Under the pieces are notes generated by a model. It was not told where the DNA came from. It searched no databases and saw only the letters and a list, made by a program, of their open reading frames with translations. Below are positions 24,391 to 32,428 of a DNA stretch of 39,440 nt, piece after piece. Each line of letters begins with the position of its first letter. Position 1 is the stretch's first letter. The translations under genes and the position numbers were made by a program. The DNA comes from Candidatus Corynebacterium gallistercoris (GTDB lineage: Bacteria > Actinomycetota > Actinomycetes > Mycobacteriales > Mycobacteriaceae). Location: positions 1 through 39,440 of the forward strand of contig DXFZ01000049.1 of NCBI GenBank assembly GCA_019114175.1, given 5' to 3'.

Positions 24391-25721
24391 TAGGCCTTCT
24401 TCCCCAGCTCGTGGCGCAGCGCATCCTCCAGCCGCGGATACCTGAAGTGATGCCCCAGCCCGCTGAGCACGCTGGGCACGATGTTCTGATCGGCGAGTGC
24501 GAGCTCGCGGGCGCCGTCGCCCCCTAACAACACCGAAGGAGCCACCTTCGGCACCGGCACCAACGGTGCCCCGCCACCCACGTCGGCCAAGGTGCGGGTG
24601 AACTCCGCGTTGGTCGCAATCCCTGGTGCCACAGCATTGACAGCGCCGGTGACCTGCGGATCCATCGCCGCGCGGTGGTAGATATCCACCACGTCATCGA
24701 GCGCGATCCACGCCATGTGCTGCGTGCCATCGCCCAGCCGCCCGCCACCGGCGCGCACATTCGCGGTGAGCAGATCCAGCATCGGAGACCCGCCCGCCAG
24801 CACCAGGCCGCTGCGGACACGCACCACCCTCTTGCCTGCCTGCTCGGCCGGTGCGGTGGCTTTCTCCCATTGGGCGACGACGCTGCCAAGTATCCCCTCG
24901 CCCTGCCCATGCTCCTCGGTCGCGGGCGTGGATTGCGAGTGACCATAGAAACCAACGGCGGAGGCGCAGACGAACGTGGAGACCGAATCGGTCCGTGCCA
25001 CCAGCTCCGCCAGCTTCCGGGTGGGGCCCACCCGGGAATCGCGCACCTTGGCCACGTGCTCTTCGGTGAAACGGCCCGCGATGGGGTGGCCCGCCAAGTG
25101 GATCAGCGTATCCACGCCTTCCAAGAGCTGCGGATCCGGGTTCTCCGGATCCCAGTTGGTGGAGCGGGAGAGCTTCTTCACGGTGTGGCCGGCAAGCTGG
25201 AGCAGGGCGGTGAGTTGGGTGCCGACAAGCCCGTCCGCACCGGTGACAGCGATAGTCTGGGATTCCCCGTTCCACGCGGCGGCCCGCTGGAGCGCGTGCA
25301 CATCCTGCAGCAGCTGGTTCTGCCGGTACGCGAACACGGGGCTGAGCATGCGCCGGGCCACGAACTCCGGGGCGTTGGTGTGAACCGTGTCCGTGATGGT
25401 GGTCTGGTCTGCATCACCGCTGAACTCGTGCACGTGGGTCCATCCCGTGATGGTGTTGAGCCCCGTGGTGGAGTTGGTGGAGCAGGTGTCCGTGAAGCGG
25501 CGCTGCGGGACGAAGTCCTGGGGGACATGCGTGCCCACCCACGTCAGCCCACCGGGCAGGTCAAAAATGGTGGTGCCATCCTTGAGGTTCTCCGCCTGCT
25601 GGCGTACCTTCCAGCGGGTAAACCCCGGGGTCAGGCGCGCCACGATGCCCGCGCGTTCGTGCAAAGCCCACGCGTGGGAGAGGCCAGTTGGAACAGTGTG
25701 GGAAAAGCGGACGTGACTCAT
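24390..25721 (-). CDS. TIGR01777-family SDR epimerase with N-terminal SRPBCC domain
   Basis: 443 residues from the ATG at 25721; the frame is open for 34 more codons upstream but that stretch overlaps the region after sigC and does not look like family sequence. N-terminal SRPBCC-like domain (about 1-145: FSHTVPTGLSHAWALHERAGIVARLTP), then an NAD(P)-binding SDR domain (TGADGLVGTQL, DTLIHLAGHPI, ASAVGFYG) and a DUF1731-type C-terminus (APSVLLGGDGARELALADQNIVPSVLSGLGHHFRYP). Family members are of unknown substrate and are sometimes labelled cell-division inhibitor SulA-like by mistake. LLGGDGARE is a degenerate sense copy of the dispersed repeat. It is 64 bp downstream of sigC on the same strand. 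Confidence 0.88.
   Translation of the reverse strand: MSHVRFSHTVPTGLSHAWALHERAGIVARLTPGFTRWKVRQQAENLKDGTTIFDLPGGLTWVGTHVPQDFVPQRRFTDTCSTNSTTGLNTITGWTHVHEFSGDADQTTITDTVHTNAPEFVARRMLSPVFAYRQNQLLQDVHALQRAAAWNGESQTIAVTGADGLVGTQLTALLQLAGHTVKKLSRSTNWDPENPDPQLLEGVDTLIHLAGHPIAGRFTEEHVAKVRDSRVGPTRKLAELVARTDSVSTFVCASAVGFYGHSQSTPATEEHGQGEGILGSVVAQWEKATAPAEQAGKRVVRVRSGLVLAGGSPMLDLLTANVRAGGGRLGDGTQHMAWIALDDVVDIYHRAAMDPQVTGAVNAVAPGIATNAEFTRTLADVGGGAPLVPVPKVAPSVLLGGDGARELALADQNIVPSVLSGLGHHFRYPRLEDALRHELGKKA
24511..24527 (-). repeat. Dispersed GGCGACGCC repeat, degenerate copy inside the epimerase gene
   Basis: GCGCCGTCGCCCCCTAA: one core mismatch, but the C-run (G-run on the minus strand) is intact. Sense to the gene; read GGDGA. 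This lies in a conserved part of the family, so it may be chance. Confidence 0.4.
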
Positions 25722-25747
25722 GCCGCCCGAGTGTACGTTGATGCGGG

Positions 25748-25765
25748 GGTGGCGTCGCCCCAAAA
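25748..25765 (-). repeat. Dispersed GGCGACGCC repeat, intergenic copy between sigC and the epimerase gene
   Basis: GGTGGCGTCGCCCCAAAA, exact core at 25751-25759, minus orientation, in the 64-bp gap between the genes. Not coding, so the motif is not explained by protein sequence. Confidence 0.8.
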
Positions 25766-25785
25766 ACCAACCAACCGACCGTAAG

Positions 25786-26379
25786 CTAGCCGGCGTCAGC
25801 GACCCCGCGGCGTGCCTGCCCACCCCGGGCCGGAGCCGCCATCTCCACCAGATCCGCCCTGGCGCGTGCCACGCGGGAGCGGATGGTGCCCACCCGGACG
25901 TTGGCGATGTGCGCGGCCTCGGCGTAGGTGTACCCCAGCATCTGGGTGAGGATCAGGGCCTCTCGGCGCTCCGGTTCCAGCTGGTCAATGAGGGTGCGGG
26001 TATCGACCCATTCCGCCCACGTCTGGCCGCCCGTGGTCTCTGCTGCGGCACGGTCTTGAGTGGCATCCTCCAGCTGGGCGGCGGAGCTCTTTGGGCGCGC
26101 CATGTCATGGCGGATGGAATCCACCCATACGCGCCGGGCGAGGGAGAGGATCCACGTGCGCGCGGTGGAGCGGGCGGCGAAGCGGGGCAGTGCGCTCAAA
26201 ACGCGCAGGTAGGTCTCCTGCGTGAGGTCATCGGCCTTGTCCGTGTCCGCGAGGTGCGCCAGCAGCCGCCACACGTCATCGTGCGTAGCGGAGATGAACT
26301 CGGTGAGGGCTGCGCGGTCACCGGTGGCGGCGCGCAGGGCCAAGTCGGTGACAGCAGCATCGTGGGAATGCTGACTCAT
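25786..26379 (-). CDS. sigC: ECF sigma factor, SigC type
   Basis: 197 residues from ATG 26379 (MSQHSHD); a start at 26415 would add 12 residues. Region 2 (DDLTQETYLRVLSALPRF, RTWILSLARRVWVDSIR) and region 4 (REALILTQMLGYTYAEAAHIANVRVGTIRSRVARARADL) are clear. No anti-sigma factor gene is adjacent. The identity as SigC rests on its place beside katA and after asd, the arrangement I recall in C. glutamicum, where SigC has been tied to control of respiratory oxidase genes. Two CTATGCTTG repeats lie in its upstream region. Confidence 0.85.
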   Translation of the reverse strand: MSQHSHDAAVTDLALRAATGDRAALTEFISATHDDVWRLLAHLADTDKADDLTQETYLRVLSALPRFAARSTARTWILSLARRVWVDSIRHDMARPKSSAAQLEDATQDRAAAETTGGQTWAEWVDTRTLIDQLEPERREALILTQMLGYTYAEAAHIANVRVGTIRSRVARARADLVEMAAPARGGQARRGVADAG

Positions 26380-26385
26380 AACGTT

Positions 26386-26454
26386 CAAGCATAGCACGGG
26401 GCTGCGTCCAAGCATAGCCTTCCCTAGCGGTCAAGCAGGCCGGATTCTGGCATG
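26386..26454. repeat. CAAGCA direct repeats with 23-bp period between sigC and katA
   Basis: CAAGCATAG at 26386-26394 and at 26409-26417, and CAAGCAGGC at 26432-26440: three starts exactly 23 bp apart in the divergent sigC-katA control region. On the minus strand the units contain TATGCT, which could be alternative -10 boxes of sigC. Confidence 0.5.
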
Positions 26455-26481
26455 ATGGGCACTACATGTCGGCTATGCCCC

Positions 26482-26487
26482 AGGAGG
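26482..26487 (+). promoter_or_regulatory. katA ribosome-binding site
   Basis: AGGAGG five bases before ATG 26493; it decides the start over an upstream ATG at 26466 in the same frame. Confidence 0.8.
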
Positions 26488-26492
26488 TAACC

Positions 26493-28121
26493 ATGACTGC
26501 CAATGACGACAACCAGAACAACTCCAACCTGACTTCCAAGGACGTTGCACACCGCGGCGTGTGCCCTTACTCCGGCCCGTCCACCAACGTGAACGGCGCA
26601 CCCGTAGAGACTGAGGAGCACTCCGCAACCGTGGGCCAGCAGGGCCCGCTGCTGCTGAGCGACGTTCACCTGACTGAGAAGCACGCCCACTTCAACCGCG
26701 AGCGCATCCCGGAGCGCAACGTGCACGCCAAGGGCTCCGGCGCTTTCGGTGAGCTGACCGTCACGGAGGACGTGTCCAAGTACACCAAGGCGGACCTGTT
26801 CCAGCCCGGCCGCGTCACCCCGATGCTGGCCCGCTTCTCCACCGTTGCTGGTGAGCAGGGCTTCCCCGATACCGTCCGTGACGTGCGCGGCTTCAGCCTG
26901 AAGTTCTACACGCAGCAGGGTAACTATGACATCGTTGGCAACAACACTCCCGTGTTCTTTTTGCGCGACGGCGTTAAGTTCCCAGATTTCATCCGCTCCC
27001 AGAAGCGTCTGGCAGACTCCGGCACCCGCAGTGCTGATATGCAGTGGGACTTCTGGACCCGCAGCCCGGAATCCGCTCACCAGGTGACCTACCTCATGGG
27101 TGACCGCGGAATCCCCACCGACTTCCGCCACATGGATGGCTTCAGCTCCCACACCTACCAGTGGATCAATGAGGCCGGGGACCGTTTCTGGGTGAAGTAC
27201 CACTTCAAGACTCGCCAGGGCTGGAAGTTCTTCACCGACGATGAGGCTTCCGAGGTGCTGGCTAAGGGCGACTTTGACCACTCCCGCACTGACCTGTACG
27301 AGGCAATTGAGCGCGGCGACTACCCCACGTGGGATGTCAAGGTGCAGATCATGCCAGTGGATGAGGCGGAAAACTACCGTTTCAACCCCTTCGATCTGAC
27401 GAAGACCTGGTCACAGAAGGACTACCCGCTGATCCCAGTGGGCCACTTCACCCTGAACGAGAACCCGCAGAACTTCTTCGCTCAGATTGAGCAGGCGGCC
27501 TTCGCGCCTTCCAACATCGTTCCGGGCATTGGATTCTCCCCGGACAAGATGCTGCTGGCCCGTGCCTTTGCCTACGCTGACACCCAGCGCTACCGCTTGG
27601 GCACCAACTTCCACCAGCTGCCTTCAAACCGCCCGGTGGTAAAGGAGAAGAACTACTACACCGCCAAGGACGGCGCAGGTAACCAGGAGTTCCCGCCTGC
27701 AGGCACCCCGGTGTACTCCCCGAACCGCTTCGAGCGTCAAGAGGGCCTGCAGGATGTCAACGATGGCTCCGGCGTGGTGCAGCAGGGCGTGGAGCCCGGG
27801 CAGTCCAAGTACGGTTTCGGCCGTGGCCAGGAGTCCGCAACCGGCTTGGCTGCAGACCTGGGTCTGTTCGATGAGCTGCACGGCACTGACTTCACCCGCA
27901 ACGCCTATGTGCGCCACGCTGAGGATGATGACTTCATCCAGGCCGGCACCCTGGTCCGCGAGGTGCTGGATGACGCCGCACGTGAGCGCCTGGCTAACAA
28001 CATCGCTGGCGCCATGGAGGGAGTGTCCGAGCAGGTTGAGCAGCAGTGCTGGACCTACTGGGGCCACGTGGATGAGAACCTGCGTGACCGTGTGAAGGAA
28101 ATCTTCGAAGGCAACAAGTAG
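26493..28121 (+). CDS. katA: Catalase (monofunctional, heme)
   Basis: 542 residues, the large-to-medium clade length. Decomposes hydrogen peroxide in the cytoplasm. Seen: [16 protein letters not shown] with the distal His, [41 protein letters not shown] with the distal Asn, and the proximal heme ligand Tyr in [14 protein letters not shown]. The last 60 residues are a charged helical tail. It is divergent from sigC and followed by ohr in the same direction, so the two form a peroxide-defence pair. Confidence 0.97.
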   Translation: MTANDDNQNNSNLTSKDVAHRGVCPYSGPSTNVNGAPVETEEHSATVGQQGPLLLSDVHLTEKHAHFNRERIPERNVHAKGSGAFGELTVTEDVSKYTKADLFQPGRVTPMLARFSTVAGEQGFPDTVRDVRGFSLKFYTQQGNYDIVGNNTPVFFLRDGVKFPDFIRSQKRLADSGTRSADMQWDFWTRSPESAHQVTYLMGDRGIPTDFRHMDGFSSHTYQWINEAGDRFWVKYHFKTRQGWKFFTDDEASEVLAKGDFDHSRTDLYEAIERGDYPTWDVKVQIMPVDEAENYRFNPFDLTKTWSQKDYPLIPVGHFTLNENPQNFFAQIEQAAFAPSNIVPGIGFSPDKMLLARAFAYADTQRYRLGTNFHQLPSNRPVVKEKNYYTAKDGAGNQEFPPAGTPVYSPNRFERQEGLQDVNDGSGVVQQGVEPGQSKYGFGRGQESATGLAADLGLFDELHGTDFTRNAYVRHAEDDDFIQAGTLVREVLDDAARERLANNIAGAMEGVSEQVEQQCWTYWGHVDENLRDRVKEIFEGNK

Positions 28122-28166
28122 CGAGCGCTACTAGCTAGAACACATAGCGAGAAAGGGAGCAGAATT

Positions 28167-28592
28167 ATGGCAGACAAGCTGTATACCGCAAAGGCACTGT
28201 CCACCGGTGGTGGCCGCGATGGCCACGTTGCCACCGATGACCGCCAGCTGGACCTGGATGTCCGCCCGCCGCAGGCACTGGGCGGCTCCGGCGAGGGCAC
28301 GAACCCTGAGCAGCTGGTCGCTGCAGGTTGGGCAGCGTGCTTCAACGGAGCACTGCAGAAGATCATGAAGGATTCCGGCGTGTCCGTGGATAAGACCCCG
28401 GAGGTCGCCGTGGAGGCCAGCCTGAACAAGGTAGAGGATGGCTTCGCCATCACCGCCGCTATCAAGGCCACAGTCTTTGGTGTTGACCAGGCACAGGCGG
28501 AAGAACTGGTAAACAAGGCTCACCAGTTCTGCCCTTACTCCCGCGCCATGCGTGGCAACGTTGACCCGGAGGTCACGGCAGTCGCCGGCTAG
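28167..28592 (+). CDS. ohr: Organic hydroperoxide resistance protein (Ohr/OsmC family)
   Basis: 141 residues. Thiol peroxidase for organic hydroperoxides. Both reactive cysteines are present in their usual contexts: AAGWAACFNGAL (peroxidatic) and HQFCPYSRA (resolving). N-terminal YTAKALSTGGGRDGHV is typical of Ohr rather than OsmC. Start ATG 28167 with AAAGGGAG upstream. It lies 45 bp after katA. No OhrR repressor gene is in the window. Confidence 0.93.
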   Translation: MADKLYTAKALSTGGGRDGHVATDDRQLDLDVRPPQALGGSGEGTNPEQLVAAGWAACFNGALQKIMKDSGVSVDKTPEVAVEASLNKVEDGFAITAAIKATVFGVDQAQAEELVNKAHQFCPYSRAMRGNVDPEVTAVAG

Positions 28593-28601
28593 AAACGGTG
28601 T

Positions 28602-28619
28602 GACTCCTTAAAAGGAGTC
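28602..28619. terminator. Bidirectional terminator-like palindrome between ohr and mnhG
   Basis: GACTCCTT-AA-AAGGAGTC, an 8-bp perfect stem between convergent genes; the mnhG stop codon (28608-28610) is in its centre. Confidence 0.55.
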
Positions 28620-29009
28620 CTTCGCCCGCTGGCCGCCCGAAAGCGGCACAGTGTGGTCCCAGTGGGTCGCGTGCAATGCGCGGCCCATCACGTTTGAACC
28701 CACAGCGGCGATGACCAGCAGGCCCGTGATCGCAACAATTGCGCGGATGAGGTAGCCCAGCACAAAACCCTCGGTGGCGAAGCTGTGCACCAAGTCAGCG
28801 GCGATGAGGAGGGGGATCCCCACGCCCACTGCTGGGCCGACCATGTTCATCTGGCTCAGCGCGTCCGGCGCAAGGTACATGGCTCGGGCGGAAACAAAGA
28901 TGAAAATCGCGCCAAGGATCGCCAAGGTTCCGGATAGGATCACCGAGAACCAGCTGGGATCGGAATACTCCACCTGCTCAGCAGCTGCGGAAAGAATGTC
29001 AACGTACAT
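28608..29009 (-). CDS. mnhG: Na+(K+)/H+ antiporter subunit G
   Basis: 133 residues, three hydrophobic segments. Typical of MnhG/MrpG: a small subunit with PAVGVGIPLLIAADLVH and a final soluble tail. Start codon directly abuts the stop of mnhF. Last gene of the operon. The middle part AMYLAPDALSQMNMVGPAVGVGIPLL matches the conserved DxxxR/H-type loop only loosely, so the call leans on operon position. Confidence 0.82.
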   Translation of the reverse strand: MYVDILSAAAEQVEYSDPSWFSVILSGTLAILGAIFIFVSARAMYLAPDALSQMNMVGPAVGVGIPLLIAADLVHSFATEGFVLGYLIRAIVAITGLLVIAAVGSNVMGRALHATHWDHTVPLSGGQRAKDSF

Positions 29010-29288
29010 CTAGCGCCTCCCTCTGGTAATGATGCGGGCATAGGCAACGGGGGAGAGTGCACCGAAGAGGCCAGCGAACAGCACTACCTCAAAGGTGATG
29101 TTGCTCCTGTTGACCAGCGTGTAGCACAGGAAAAGTCCGGCCATGCACATGAAGACCATGTCGGCGGTCACCGCGCGGCGTGCATCATTGTCCGTGGTGC
29201 ACGCTTGCCACAGCACCGTCAGCAGCGCGATGACGATGATCACGCCAGCCACGGTGGCCAGGATTGTTTGCAGATCACTGGGTGTCAT
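29010..29288 (-). CDS. mnhF: Na+/H+ antiporter subunit F
   Basis: 92 residues, three hydrophobic segments. MnhF pattern: N-terminal membrane helix, then a short loop with DNDARRAVTADMVFMCMAGLFL and a third helix VVLFAGLFGALSPVAYARII. Lies 8 bp after mnhE and abuts mnhG. Confidence 0.88.
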   Translation of the reverse strand: MTPSDLQTILATVAGVIIVIALLTVLWQACTTDNDARRAVTADMVFMCMAGLFLCYTLVNRSNITFEVVLFAGLFGALSPVAYARIITRGRR

Positions 29289-29296
29289 TGCTGCTC

Positions 29297-30238
29297 CTAC
29301 TTCTCCTGCCTCTTTTTACGTTCTGCCTTGCGCTGACGGATCTTTTCGAGCTTTCGGCTTTCTTTGTGCCGCTCGGACCAGTGCTCAGGGGATTCCGGCC
29401 AGCGCTCGGAACCATCCACATCGGAATCATCCTTCGGGCGGTTCTTGGGATACAGCGGATCATAAAGGGTCTCACCAGGCTTGGTTCGGCCCTCCTGGTC
29501 CGGCTTGGACGCGCCCAGATTATCGCCAGAGGTGGAGTCCACGTCCGGCTTCGCCCGGGCTGCATTTCTCCGGGCTACCTCGCCACGCTCTTTACGGTTG
29601 AGCGTGTGGGCGTCTTCCGGATTCTTCTCCTCTTCATCCTGGGCCAAGATGGCGGAAACGAACGCTGACGCGTGCGGGGTGGGATCCACCTTCTCCACGT
29701 CAAAGACGGTTTCGTCAGAGGCGCGCCCGCCGCGGGACCCGCGGTAGCCGCGGGGCCCAGGCCGGCCGCGCTCCACCAGATGCTCCACATCGAACTCCAG
29801 CGGCACACCACGCACGGAGGGAGCCAGCTTTTCCTCCATGTGCTTCAAGGACTCCAGAATCTCCTCTGGGTCGTGGCCGTACATGGCGTGCACGGCAAGG
29901 AAGCGCTGCACATGAGAAAGCCCATGAGTTCCGAACTCTGATTGTGCAACAGCGGAGGCATCCCTGATGGATCGCTTCCCCGCGGCGGCGTCGTAATCAA
30001 CTTCCTTCGGCCCAGTAACACCAAGTGCCAGCGTGCCGGGAGTCATGGTGATGGACACCATGAATGCGGCAATGTCCCGCTCGCGGGTGAGGCGCATCGG
30101 GTAATACAGCACCACAGGTGCAATGTTGCGTCCCGTGCCCAGAGTATCCACCGCCATAATCACGGATTCCTTGATCACCTGGCCAGTCAGCCACACCGGG
30201 TAGGCCACGCAATGAGCGATTGTCTTTAGTGCATTCAT
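29297..30238 (-). CDS. mnhE: Na+/H+ antiporter subunit E with long charged C-terminal tail
   Basis: 313 residues; MnhE is usually 150-190. The first 160 residues are MnhE: AVDTLGTGRNIAPVVLYYPMRL, SITMTPGTLALGVTG, then the short soluble region with HAMYGHDPEEILESLKHMEEKL. The remaining 150 residues are rich in Arg, Lys, Asp, Glu and Pro, start with GRPGPRGYRGSRGGR and end in a Lys/Arg coiled-coil-like helix. The tail is probably cytoplasmic and disordered; its role is unknown. The N-terminal membrane helix is short. Gap to mnhD is 3 bp. Confidence 0.87.
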   Translation of the reverse strand: MNALKTIAHCVAYPVWLTGQVIKESVIMAVDTLGTGRNIAPVVLYYPMRLTRERDIAAFMVSITMTPGTLALGVTGPKEVDYDAAAGKRSIRDASAVAQSEFGTHGLSHVQRFLAVHAMYGHDPEEILESLKHMEEKLAPSVRGVPLEFDVEHLVERGRPGPRGYRGSRGGRASDETVFDVEKVDPTPHASAFVSAILAQDEEEKNPEDAHTLNRKERGEVARRNAARAKPDVDSTSGDNLGASKPDQEGRTKPGETLYDPLYPKNRPKDDSDVDGSERWPESPEHWSERHKESRKLEKIRQRKAERKKRQEK

Positions 30239-30241
30239 GGA

Positions 30242-31954
30242 TTAATCACCACTCTTCTGCCCAGGGGAGTTGTTACCCCGTTCGGTGGAATTGTACTGCT
30301 CAGGATCGCGCGCGCCCTCCCGGTCGCGCTGCTCATCGGCCACACCCTCGGAGGCCGTGGAACGGGCACCTTCCGGCACGTTGTCCAGGCCGGAGGGTCC
30401 GGCGGGGAGCACTGCGCCCACGGCAGTGTCCGGGTCACCCATCACGGTCTCTACGTAGGCGGTGGTGTCCGTCAAGCTATCCGCCGCCTTACCGGTGGCG
30501 TTGAAGATGGGGCCGGAGAAGGCGAACATCGCCACGCTGACCACCATGAGCGCCGCGGATGGGCCGACATACCGGGCGGGAACGCGAAGCTCCGGATCCA
30601 TCTCATTGGCATTCATCTGCCGACCCCAGAAAACCTCACGCCACGCGTAGATCATGGACATCAGCGCGCCAATAGAGGCAACGATGATCGCCGCGATGGA
30701 CACCCACGCCTTCCACGTGCCATCGGCCGCGGCGCCCAGGATCAGCCCCAGCTTTCCCCACAGGCCGGAGAACGGCGGCAGGCCCACAATCGCCAGGGCG
30801 CCGGCGGCGAACACGCTGGCCACGAACGGATCCCGGCGCATCAGCCCGGAGAGCGGGCGCACGCGTGACGTACCGTAGGTCTCCTCCACGGCACCGGAGG
30901 CCATGATGAGGGATCCGGCCACGACCATGTGGTGGAACATGTAGAACAGTGCGGCGCTGATGATGAGGTGCGGGTTGGCGTTCACAAACGCCAGGGCCAC
31001 CAGGATCACCGGGATGCCGTTGACCATCTGGTAGGCCAGCACGCTGCGCAGCGTGGGCTGCGCCAGGCCGCCGAAGCCGCCCACGATCATCGCCACGGCC
31101 GTGATGGCCACAATCGCCCAAGCCCAGGTGGGATCGCCCTCAAAGACGGTCATGTACACGCGGAAGATGGCGTATACGCCCACCTTGGTGTGCAACCCGG
31201 AGAACAGGCCCATGACGGCCGGGGAAGTGGCGGGATAGGCCTGCGGCAGCCACGTGTGCACAGGTGCCAGGCCAGCCTTGATGGCCAGGGCTAGCAGCAC
31301 CATGCCCAGCGGCACGATCAGCTGCCACTGGCTGCCGAACACGCCGTCAGCAAACTCCGTGCCCCTCGGCCCGGCGGCCCCCGCTAGTGCGGCGAGGTTG
31401 GTGGTCCCCACCACGCCGTAGGTCAGGGCCACGCCCGCCAGTAGCATCATGGAAGTCACCAGGTTCACGATGATGAACATGCGTGCCGCTGCCAACCGCG
31501 CCCACGTGCCGGTCATCGCCAGCAGGCCGAAGGAGGGCATGAGCATGACCTCAATGAACACGAACAGGTTGAACAGGTCTGCCGTGAGCAGCGCGCCCCA
31601 CACACCGCCGATGAGCATCAGCGAAAGCGCGGGGAAGAAGCGGTGGCGGGTTTCCCCCACAACTTCCGCGAACCAGTTGGCCACCAGCGCAATCACGGCG
31701 GTGGCCAGGATCATCACGCCGGAGAGGTTATCCGCCACGAGGGGGATGGACACGCCCCCGGTGAAGCCGCCGACGTTCTCCGCGAGCACGCTGCCATCCC
31801 GCACGGTCCACAGGATCCACAGCGCGCCGGGGATGCCCAGCGCCGGGACAATCAGCCCCAGGGTGCGCCGCAGCCAGCTCCACGGCAGGAACACCGCCAC
31901 GGCGGAGGCCAGCAGCGGCACCACAGTGTACAAGCTCAGTACAGATGCGTTCAT
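30242..31954 (-). CDS. mnhD: Na+/H+ antiporter subunit D (complex I-like)
   Basis: 570 residues, 13 to 14 membrane helices. Proton-translocating antiporter subunit related to NuoM/NuoN. Seen: LIGGVWGALLTADLFNLFVFIEVMLMPSF with the conserved Glu, KAGLAPVHTWLPQAYPATSP with the conserved Lys, FSGLHTKVGVYAIFR, and GLPPFSGLWGKLGLI. The last 70 residues form a hydrophilic tail (Asp, Arg, Glu rich). It directly abuts mnhC. Confidence 0.94.
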   Translation of the reverse strand: MNASVLSLYTVVPLLASAVAVFLPWSWLRRTLGLIVPALGIPGALWILWTVRDGSVLAENVGGFTGGVSIPLVADNLSGVMILATAVIALVANWFAEVVGETRHRFFPALSLMLIGGVWGALLTADLFNLFVFIEVMLMPSFGLLAMTGTWARLAAARMFIIVNLVTSMMLLAGVALTYGVVGTTNLAALAGAAGPRGTEFADGVFGSQWQLIVPLGMVLLALAIKAGLAPVHTWLPQAYPATSPAVMGLFSGLHTKVGVYAIFRVYMTVFEGDPTWAWAIVAITAVAMIVGGFGGLAQPTLRSVLAYQMVNGIPVILVALAFVNANPHLIISAALFYMFHHMVVAGSLIMASGAVEETYGTSRVRPLSGLMRRDPFVASVFAAGALAIVGLPPFSGLWGKLGLILGAAADGTWKAWVSIAAIIVASIGALMSMIYAWREVFWGRQMNANEMDPELRVPARYVGPSAALMVVSVAMFAFSGPIFNATGKAADSLTDTTAYVETVMGDPDTAVGAVLPAGPSGLDNVPEGARSTASEGVADEQRDREGARDPEQYNSTERGNNSPGQKSGD

Positions 31955-32428
31955 CTACTTGTCCTCCCCGATCTTGTGCGGTGCCTCGCCCGGCGAGTGC
32001 AGCTCGCAGTGGTCATTGACGCCCAGCAGGTTGCCGCCGCGGCCGCGCTGGGCCTTCGGCTGGTCGGGCCCGGAGCCCATGGTTTGCAGCACGCGGAACT
32101 TGCGCTGTGCGCGTTCTGGGTCATCGGTGCCGCGCGTGTCGTCATCGCGTCCCAGGGCGGCCATCGCCAGCATGACGGCACTCGCCGCCATCGAGATCAC
32201 GATCGCCGTGAGGACGAACGCCTGCGGTAGCGGATCGGCCGCTTCGCCGGCGGTGGCGCGGTCCATGATCGGCTCTGTGCGCCATGCGCCGATGCCCGCC
32301 GCGAGAATCAGCAGGTTCACCGCGTGGGTGAGCAGCGTGACGCCCATGATCAGCCGCAGCATGCCGCGCTGCATGATCAGGTACACCCCGCCACCAGTCA
32401 GGATGGCAATGATTGCGGCGATGATCAC
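31955..32428 (-). CDS. mnhC: Na+/H+ antiporter subunit C (NuoK-like)
   Basis: 157 residues, three helices: IAAIIAILTGGGVYLIMQRGMLRLIMGVTLLTHAVNLLILAAG is the NuoK-like signature, and DPLPQAFVLTAIVISMAASAVMLAMA is the third helix. The last 50 or so residues are a hydrophilic extension not found in short MnhC proteins. Its ATG overlaps the mnhA stop (ATGA). Confidence 0.92.
   Translation of the reverse strand: MIIAAIIAILTGGGVYLIMQRGMLRLIMGVTLLTHAVNLLILAAGIGAWRTEPIMDRATAGEAADPLPQAFVLTAIVISMAASAVMLAMAALGRDDDTRGTDDPERAQRKFRVLQTMGSGPDQPKAQRGRGGNLLGVNDHCELHSPGEAPHKIGEDK

Noticed and set aside
29976..29996. GCGGCGGCGTCG in mnhE as a repeat copy
   Set aside because: Only half of the core is present (GGCGTCG followed by TAA); fits by chance at this GC content.
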